In this document: piece after piece, positions 50,491 through 59,600 of the stretch
How the letters are laid out: the number at the start of each line of letters is the position of its first letter
Position numbering within the stretch: position 1 is the stretch's first letter
Origin: Chrysaora quinquecirrha
Taxonomy: Eukaryota > Cnidaria > Scyphozoa > Semaeostomeae > Pelagiidae
NCBI GenBank assembly: GCA_014526335.1
Contig: JACTAT010000025.1
Location: 99,235-163,234 of the forward strand
DNA: 64,000 nucleotides
Direction: 5' to 3'
Position numbers and translations under genes: made by a program
The notes under the pieces: model-generated
Databases searched by the model: none
Seen by the model: the letters and a program-made list of their open reading frames with translations, nothing else
Told to the model about the DNA's origin: nothing

Positions 50491-51924
50491 TTACTTCGTC
50501 TTTAAAACAAGATGTAAATAGCGTCCACTTGGGTTATTATAATTTCTTTTTAACGTGATTTCAGCTATAAATGGTCCCAGACCCTTTAATGTTTCACCAT
50601 CGACCGATATGACTTCTTGGCCTCGTTTCAGTTGCTTCGTTCTGCAAGCTGCATATTGATCACCTTCCTAGAAGAGGAAAGATCGGCAATCGTGATTCTG
50701 CAGCAGAAGAAGGCTTCAAACTCAATGTTCAAGGGGGAGCTTATTCGAAGGGGGGTTATTCGAGAACTGAGGCCTATTCAAATTACAACTGACTTGCTAG
50801 GGTTTTTTCAATATACAGAACATATTTGTCAAACTAATGACAAAATGTGATGTGGTGTGATACAAATTTTCGCTTTGCGTCATAGATAAGAGTATAGCCA
50901 TGTCCACACACCTAATATGTCTATGGCTAAACTAGAGGACTTAAGCTGTGGCTGAACTAGGAGACTTGTCACGCACAACACTGTATTCGGCGTATCTCCA
51001 CGGGTGGCTAAACTTGCGAGTGACAAGCGAGCGACATATCCCCTGAGTCATTTGCATGTTGCGGAGACACGAAATGTTTCTATTGTCTCCCAGAAACATT
51101 TGCGTGTCTCTTGCTATAAATTTTGTCGCGCGCTAGAATGTTTCCGAGGTGGCTAAACTGAGAGACAACGAGGGGACATCAATGTCACGCGCTATATGTT
51201 GACACAGTAGCTTATGTGGATGCTTACTTATGAGTGCTAATGTGGTTTGCTTTGCTGAAGCAAGGTGGCTTCTTAAAAACTTCAGCCTGCCTCTGTAGAA
51301 GGTGCTTTTTCAAGAGGGGAACTTAGTCGAAAGAGGATGCTCAGTCGAACTATTATTTACTTGATCCACTGTTCTTAGGCCCTGACCAAACGATCAAACA
51401 TTGTTGGTCCAACCTTTGAGATTTGCTTGTTAAGCAACATTTTTTGGTTGTGTGAAGCAAAAAATGTTGTTGAAGTTTTTCAAAAACATCACGCTACAAA
51501 GTTTGTTACTTTTACTTGTCAAGCAATGTTTTTGGACGTGGCCAAACGGTCAAACATTTGTTGTAAAGCAAATTGAAAATGTTGGACCAACAATGTTTGG
51601 TCGTTTGGCCAGGGCCTTAGATTGGGTACATCTTTATATCTCTGGAAAGTCTGTCTTTTCACCTCCCAAGCATTTTTTACACTACAAAGGTTCAGTGCAA
51701 AGAAATAACGAAAGAAATAATTCAATTCAACATACCAGAATCTCTTTAATCTGAACTCCCCGTTCACCATTTTGAGTTGCTTCCAAAGTGATACCAATCT
51801 CAGGTCGATATTTCTCCAATTGAACATTGATTAATTTGTTGTCATTAAAATTGAAATATTCTTCACTTCCATAACCAGAACTGTTCTCCAATTTGTCATC
51901 ATGGATGGTGTAATGAAGACGGTC
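50491..51924 (-). CDS. Whirlin-type exons 10-11: PDZ3 and stop
   Basis: Exon 10 (51736-51924) encodes LINVQLEKYRPEIGITLEAT and RGVQIKEIL; exon 11 (50491-50667) encodes LKRGQEVISVDGETLKGLG, FIAEITLKRN and GRYLHLVLKTK, then TAA. The IGITL loop in place of GLGF and the LKxGxxIxxVxG core match whirlin PDZ3 (LGIAIEGG; LKVGHVILEVNG). The protein ends directly after the last PDZ strand, as in whirlin. Confidence 0.92.
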
Positions 51925-54900
51925 CTAAATAAATAAAATCATAACAACAATAAATAAATAATGGGTAAAACATAAATAATCATTATCATGATTGAAACGA
52001 CATGGACATGTATGTCTCAAGCCTTCAACAACTGTTTTTATAAGTCAGATATTTCACTTTCTCCTCTCTCAAGAGGGCTAGAGATTCAAACGACCAAACA
52101 TTGTTTGTCAACTATTTTAAATTTGCTTCTCAAGCAATGTTTGAACGCCTGGCAACGTCACAAAGCAGTGTTTGACAAGCATAGAAACATTTTTGCTTCA
52201 CTCAAGCGTATATATATGTTTGGCGAGCAATGTTTTGCAACGTGGCCAAACATTAAAACATTTTCCTTGATAAACAATGTTTGATCGTTTGGCCAGGAAA
52301 TTGTAGGCAGGTTACTTGCTGCTTTCTGAAGAGGACTGAAGACAGCTAAGTAACTTTTCCCCTAAAGCAATGGTTGGTTTGCTGAGCCCTGGTAGATAGG
52401 GACACCCTGTCTTCTCATCCCACCTCTTGGAACCGGCCAACGGAAAAGGTATGAGAAGACATACATCTAACTGTCTGATGATAGGAAAAAGGATTTCCCC
52501 CAAACATTTTTCTAATGAATATGAAAGGCTTGTCATGGTAAGCGGTGATTATCATGACTAATACTTTGTCAGAAACCTTGACAAGGGCAAATATTTTTGC
52601 TATGGATATCAAGGGTGTTCGTTCAGGAATATAATTCTAGAAGCAAAAGCTGCAGCCATATCGGGAGTTGTTTAAGGCTGCCTCAAATCCTTGTTTCCTT
52701 TAACAACTTTTGCCTACTTGCAAACATGATCTCCAAATCGACAGGCCACATATAAGGTTCTGGCCAAACGATCAAACATTGTTTGTCAAACATTTGAGAT
52801 ATGATTGTCAATCAAAATGTTTGATCTTTTGGCCACATCACAAAACATTGCTCGTCAAGCATTTTTTTCGTGATACAAGCATAGAATGTTTTCAAAATTT
52901 TTCAAAAACATTGCTGGAGGAATTCTGTATGCCAAGCAATGTTTTGTGACGTTGCAAAATGGTCAAACATTGCTTGTAAAGCAAAATCTTAAATGTTTGA
53001 GGAAAAATGTTTGATCATTTGGCCAGCACCTAAGACATAGCCGTTAGAACCCTTGACCTTTGTAAACGAAAAAATATTTCTCGAGACAAATAAAAAGTCA
53101 GTAATTACCTGTATTCTTGGGCTAATGCTTGAAAAATCGAAATCATCCATCGAAGATAAATCACTTTCCGCTATACTCGTTTGATGCTGAAGCAGCTTTC
53201 TCTCTGAACCATCATTTTTATCATCAATATCGCTTTTCTTTTCTGTTATTTCTGCATCATCCTTTCGGTTAATATTTGTTTCAGTTTTGCTACTGGAAAT
53301 ATCACTGTTTATTCTTTTACGTCCAATATTATTGTTGTTGTTTTTCTTTATAATCTCAGATAAATATTCACTCTTTGGTTCCTCTGGTCTTTGAAACTCA
53401 AATATACTCCGTAGTTTATTAAATGTTGATTTTAAATGATCGTATTCGGTGTCGTGTTCGTTTTCGCGCACACGATTAGTCGTGCCGGGGTTAACATGTC
53501 TCAAAGGGCGTAAGAAATTGTCACGTTCGTCGTCTTGCACATGATTAGTCATATCTTGATTAGTTTTTCTCAGAGGAGGAGACAGATTATCGTGCTCATT
53601 TCCATGCACACGATTTGTTGTGTCCTTATTAAGTCTTGACGGGTGTAATAATTGATTTCGTTCATCTTCGTGTACACGATAAGTCGTGTCTTGATTAGTC
53701 TTTCTGAAAAGATCCGGCACATTTTCATGTTCACTCCCCTGCATGCGATTAGTCGTGTCTTGGTTGAAGCGACTCAAAGGGCGCGACAACTCATCACGTT
53801 CCACTCCATACACACGATTAGTCGGGTCTGTATTATACTTTTTCGAAGGGCGTATCAATCCAGTTTCTCTATGGATAAATTCGTCATTATTTTCAATATT
53901 ATTTGTTTCATAATCTATAATATTAAATCTTCTATTTGGTAAATTTCTATCTGGCAGATGTAAGATGGTTGCTGTGTCACGTGTCTCATCATTTGCATAA
54001 TTCAATTCAATAGATGAATGCCCTCTCATCAGACTATTGTCGTCTTCAGATTGCATTCTGGAAGGAACTTCTTTATTTTCGTTTTTGAGTTCCATATCTG
54101 AAGCGCTTTGTTTATTTTCGTTGTTTAAAGAATCGACCATGTTACGCTGGACTGTAACGTCACGTATTCTTGTAGCTGCAGGTTTGAATACCTCGCTAGC
54201 TATTGGTTGCTGATCTTCTACGTCAGCTATGTCGTACCTTTGCCTTCTGCTACCAGTTACAGCAACACTAACAGGTTTAAATTCATTGTAATTCTTGAAG
54301 TTGACATCTTTGCTTAGGCCATTTTCAAACTGGGCGTCCTCGCTTTTTCTATGAGCCTCGCCCATTGCAAACTTTGTTGGCGTATCTTGCATTCTGATTG
54401 GCGCAAATTTCAAAGGAGTGAAAATTTCATTCTCGTCTTCGGCAATCTCTGGTTCTTCTTCGAATTCGAATTCCAAATCATCAACGAATCCATTATCATA
54501 ATTATAATAATTATCAAGGAGTGATACCTCTGGTATTTCTTGCTGTTCAGGAGTTGTATTTCTATCATTGGCGAATGACACAGCTGTACAACTACCATCA
54601 ATATCATCCCGTTCGTGGACAGCAGTATAGTCTTCAGAATCATATGGCAGTACTGCAGGTTCATTTGGGGAATTTCCCCTTTTATAAATCTCTCTAGCTG
54701 AAGCGGATTTTTTAGACCCATTAATTTGCATAGACTCAATCCCAGAATTCAACTGGACATCAACATCTCTTCGAAAACCAACTGACGTATCAATTTCATT
54801 TGCCGCCATTTCTGCTAACACTTTCCTTTCCTCGATTCTCTCTTCATGCGTTCGAGCAGCTATAGTTTCATAGGCATTGTCATCATCATCATCAGAATTA

Positions 54901-56631
54901 TCATTATTTGAATTTCGAGCCTTGCTTACTAGCAAAGAGTTAGTACCACTGGTCGAACGCTGATCATCACCTCTTCCAAACGGACGAACTGACATCTCCT
55001 TTCTATCTGCCTTTATTTCTGTTAATACTATCTTCTCAATTTCTTTTTCACGTAGACGCAAATCTGAAACATCATCATCATGGTCACCGCCATCATCATC
55101 ATCTTTATCATGATTGTCTTCATCATAACTTGCATTAGAAAAACCAAGAAGAGCATTTCTCATTAACGACATACCTAGAGGATCCGGCTCGGTAGACATT
55201 GGTTTCCCATGCCCTTTACCGTTGAAATCATCCTTCTCAGCTTTCTGGCTGTCTTTACTCTCTTTGAACACAGCTTCTTTATAAGGCACAATTTCCTCTG
55301 CGACAATGCCATCATTTTCCGAGAGTCTACCATTCTTAGCCTTTTCCTCAAAGGTCGTTTCTCCAACCATTGATTTATTGATTGAAGTTTCTTGGATATC
55401 TAGAAATCCACTGTCTTCAATGGGCCGAAAAGGTTGCTCGTTGTTAAATGACATTCCACTATCATTCTGAACATCTTCTTCGTCGTCTTCGAAGCTGAGA
55501 TCCTATCAACAAAGAAGGATTCGATTTAAAATAATTATCAGGAAAAGACAAATTATAAAAAAATTTCAGGCTTAGATATATGTATTTTTGAATTCTGCTT
55601 TTAATACTGGCCTAGTCACTTCTTCAATTATAACTGCACGCTTTTTATTTTGTAAAGAATCTAGCTCAAGGCACAGTTCAAAAGTTCCTTATTTTTTACT
55701 TTTGACTGAATAGTAGTACCAAAAGTTCCTTAATGGTTCCTTAACTTTAACTGCATAGTTAGTTGCATGACAAGTTTAAAGGGACATTTTCATGTCAGCA
55801 AAGCCGGAAAACACTAAAGGAAACAATTGATACAAACGTAACATATATAGAATTTATTTGAGTTTGACTGCAAATTTATGAAACTGGATTCCAAATGCTT
55901 GATTATTTTCAGTTATAAAAATATTCAAAGTTCCATTTAGGAACATTATCTTAAGCGGAATAAGTTCATTAAATTTTTCGGCCTTCTACAAATAGGTTTT
56001 TTATTAAGTGGTTCTTAATAAAAAATGCTTAGATTTGTGAATTGTTTTCCTACTTTGTCTCTCCTCTTTCAAATTTCTTGGTCTGACCGTTTCACAATGA
56101 TTATTGTCGCAATTTTGCTACTCAAAAATAGAGATAGCAAGTAACGTAGAAATAACGACTGCTAAAAAACTGACCTCAATAACAGGATGATCTTCGGTAC
56201 AGTAAGTTTCGTGTTTTGTTACAACATCTTCATGAACCATTGGTGGTGACTGCATGCTCATGCTTATATTATTTGAAGGACTCAATAATGTCTCGTTGTC
56301 ATTCTAAAAAAAAGGAATTGATGAATTTTAATCCACGAAAATACAGACGACAGTAAACAATTTAAATAATAATTATATACGCCTAAGAAAGACCCATTTG
56401 GGTGGCGTAAACATTACTCAATTTTCATGTTATACGAGCAATTTAAACAAAGAGCAAAAGAGATAAAAACACAGGAAAGTAGGATGCAGCAAAGACAGTT
56501 TCCATCGTGTCATCTGCCAAAGGTTTCTGTAGCCCACCTCCGCAACTATGGTCGCGGACAGATCGTCTAACAAGATGAAACGGGCAACAACGACGACAAT
56601 AATGATGATGCTGATGGTGATGATAATGATA

Positions 56632-56671
<40 letters not shown>

Positions 56672-59600
56672 CGGCGATGAATGATGATGATTGTGATGAG
56701 AACGATTGTGATAATCAGTAGCATCAGTCAACAAAATGAAATTAACAAAAAAAACAAAATCATTTGATACCTGTTGACTAAATTTTTCTGTTCCATTAGA
56801 CTCCTTTTCCTGGTGTGCTTTGCGCATGCCTGGCGGCCTTTCTCGATGCAAAAGAATTCTCCTATTTTCAGGAGACCATGTTTGAGGTGGGCTTTGATCC
56901 ACAGAGTTTTCCTTAAAAAACGACACAAAAAACATCATAACTATCAAAATGAAGCGAATTAAGATATGCTGTGAAAACCTGCCAATAAACACAAAAAATT
57001 TAAAGCAATTCTCTGAGTGGTTCTTAAATCTTCTCCAAATATGAAAGTGATGAGGAATACCAAAGCCCATAAAAGTGGACAAGCATGATAAGTGAACATA
57101 CAGGAAATCATTCCAGTAATCTCCAAGCTATTTAGAACAAGGCATTGGACATTTTACGTTTCTAAGACAAGAGATTTCAAGTCCTTTTAATCGCTAAGCC
57201 GCTAGTTCTTTTGTTGGCTTGTACAGTAGTACAATAGCCAGTACTGATTTATAATAAGATCCTGACGAATGGCGCCAAAAACACCATTTCACTTTCACCT
57301 TCAATAAAATATCCACGTTCAAAACCAGGTTGAGACCTGATATATACCAAAAGATCACAGGTTCGAAACCTAGTCCTGATTATCTGAGCAATGTTGTAGA
57401 AAAACAAATTAACGTACAATTACCTTGACTGCATCTATTTCTTTCTCCAAAACAAGACGATCAAAAAGATCAACATCTTGAGGGAAAATCAAACATCTGA
57501 TATCACTGAATAAAGACATCTGAAACAGAAATAATACCGAAACATTAAAACAATATCAAAGTAATTTACATCAAATTATACAGATACTGTAGAAGATTTC
57601 AAGATACATTTCTCTAAGGCCTTGGCCCAACGATCCAACATTGTTGGTCAAATAACTGGAATTGGGTCAAGATAGGCAGACGGTTTCGTGACCTCACAAA
57701 GCTTAGACGTCGCTATGGAGTTGTCACCGTTTCACAGAATCGTGCAAAGCAGAAAGACACTTCGACTAGCAAGGTCCAGAGTTAAGGATGATATTTCTAT
57801 GCTTGTTGGAAGAAATCGGAGAGAGGTTCAAAGCAGCGTGTTAGAGGAGGCTCCATCATCGAAGGTGCTGTGGCTTCCTGGTGTAATCCAGATGACTCGT
57901 GGTGTCAGAAGCTCAGTGTGGTCAGGGCTCGAGCCCAGCCACGGTAACTTCACGGCCAGGGTTCAGGTCTCGATTAGTTAGCCTACTACTGAGATCTTAG
58001 CCACTGGCACTAAAACACCATTTCACCTTCACCTTCACCCTTACTGCTTGAGGAAAGAAGACAGGAGAAAGAAAGAAAGAAAGCTGTTTAAGATATTGAA
58101 TCCAGAATAATATGATGCTGAAACAGCCATCTAAGAGTGAAGTCTAAGAGTGAAAATTGCTTCGAAGATTGTTGCTCCCAAAGGCAGAAGGTCTGGCAGA
58201 CCTGCAAAATCTGCCAACAAGCCTACAGCTTTTAGAATACTATCAAAAGAACAAAAAGGAACAAACATGAATTCCAAGCCTACCAAGACTATCAGAAAGG
58301 AATATGAGCCAATCATAAGCTTAGATTACGAACCTTTTCTGGAGTGTTTAGAAAATGAAATAAAGTGATAACGAGGCCTTCCACGTGGATTTCTTCTTGC
58401 CCATATTCACTGAGATAGTACTTCAATGTTTTCTGCTCATTGTCGGACAACAATGACCTCGCTTTCACGTCAATCAAGCGTTGAAACGGGGCTATAACAG
58501 CTGATTGGTGGAGGAGCTGTGATCCAGCGATTCCTTGGCGAAACATTGATTTCTGTAATAAAAAGATCAGTGACCATTAAATCACAATAGTAATCACTCA
58601 TCACATCAGCAATACGTAATCAATTCTAGTCATTTCAAACATCCCTGATCGCCGAAAACAAAGTTAAAATAGAGTTAATATATTCGAGTTTATAAAGGCA
58701 GTTTCTGACAGAATATTAGACATGATAATCATTGCTTATCACGACAAGCCTTTGATTTTTATTAGGGCAACGTTTCGGGAGAGATCCTTCTCCCATCATC
58801 GGACAATTTTACTATTACAATGTGGTGATAACATTGAGGGTAGAGTAAAAATATACGAGCTTATAAAGGTTGTTTCTGACACTGTATTAGACATAATAAT
58901 CATTGCTTATCATGACAAGCCTTTGATAATATACTTATCAGAGAGAAACATTACGGGAGAGATCCTGGACGTATGATAGAACTGGGTGAACGTATTCTTG
59001 GACGACTGTTTTTCCAGTTCTTATCTTCACCAATCACAGACAGAAACGGCATTAATGATTCACGGAATCAATGATCACTGATGAATCGCTAATCACATCG
59101 CAAGTTAAAGGTGTGACGACCTTAAAGGAAAAGACTATAGTTACCTCTGGGAATGAATTTCCTAAGTTGGAAGCCAGTGACATCACACTCGACGACCTAC
59201 GAGTTGAAATAGAAGGAATTAGAGTTGTGCAGTTGGAGCTTAGTCCAATGTAAATGGATCGAAAAAAAATTTGACAGATCGAGATGACTGGCTTATAGTT
59301 GATTCCAATACGAAAGGTCTTAGGACATGTTTAGTACGCCTGCTATCACAATCTTGAGGCAATCAAAAAAGAGTTCCTTATTATTTTAACTTTATCTATC
59401 GGTCTCAATCAGATATTTTTAAGTCAATCAATCAAACCAATAGAACAATCAGTTTAATCAAATCCTTTCAATCAATACAATCAATGAAATCAACAGAACG
59501 ATCAGTTTAATCATTCAATCAAACAAAATAATACAAAGATCTCTATACCTTGATATAGCTTTATCATCAAGCCATTCCGTTTTTTCAAGCACTGTTCTTG

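Noticed and set aside
59071..59253. 60-codon plus-strand frame in the whirlin-type intron
   Set aside because: No recognisable domain or splice context, and it lies beside retroelement relics.
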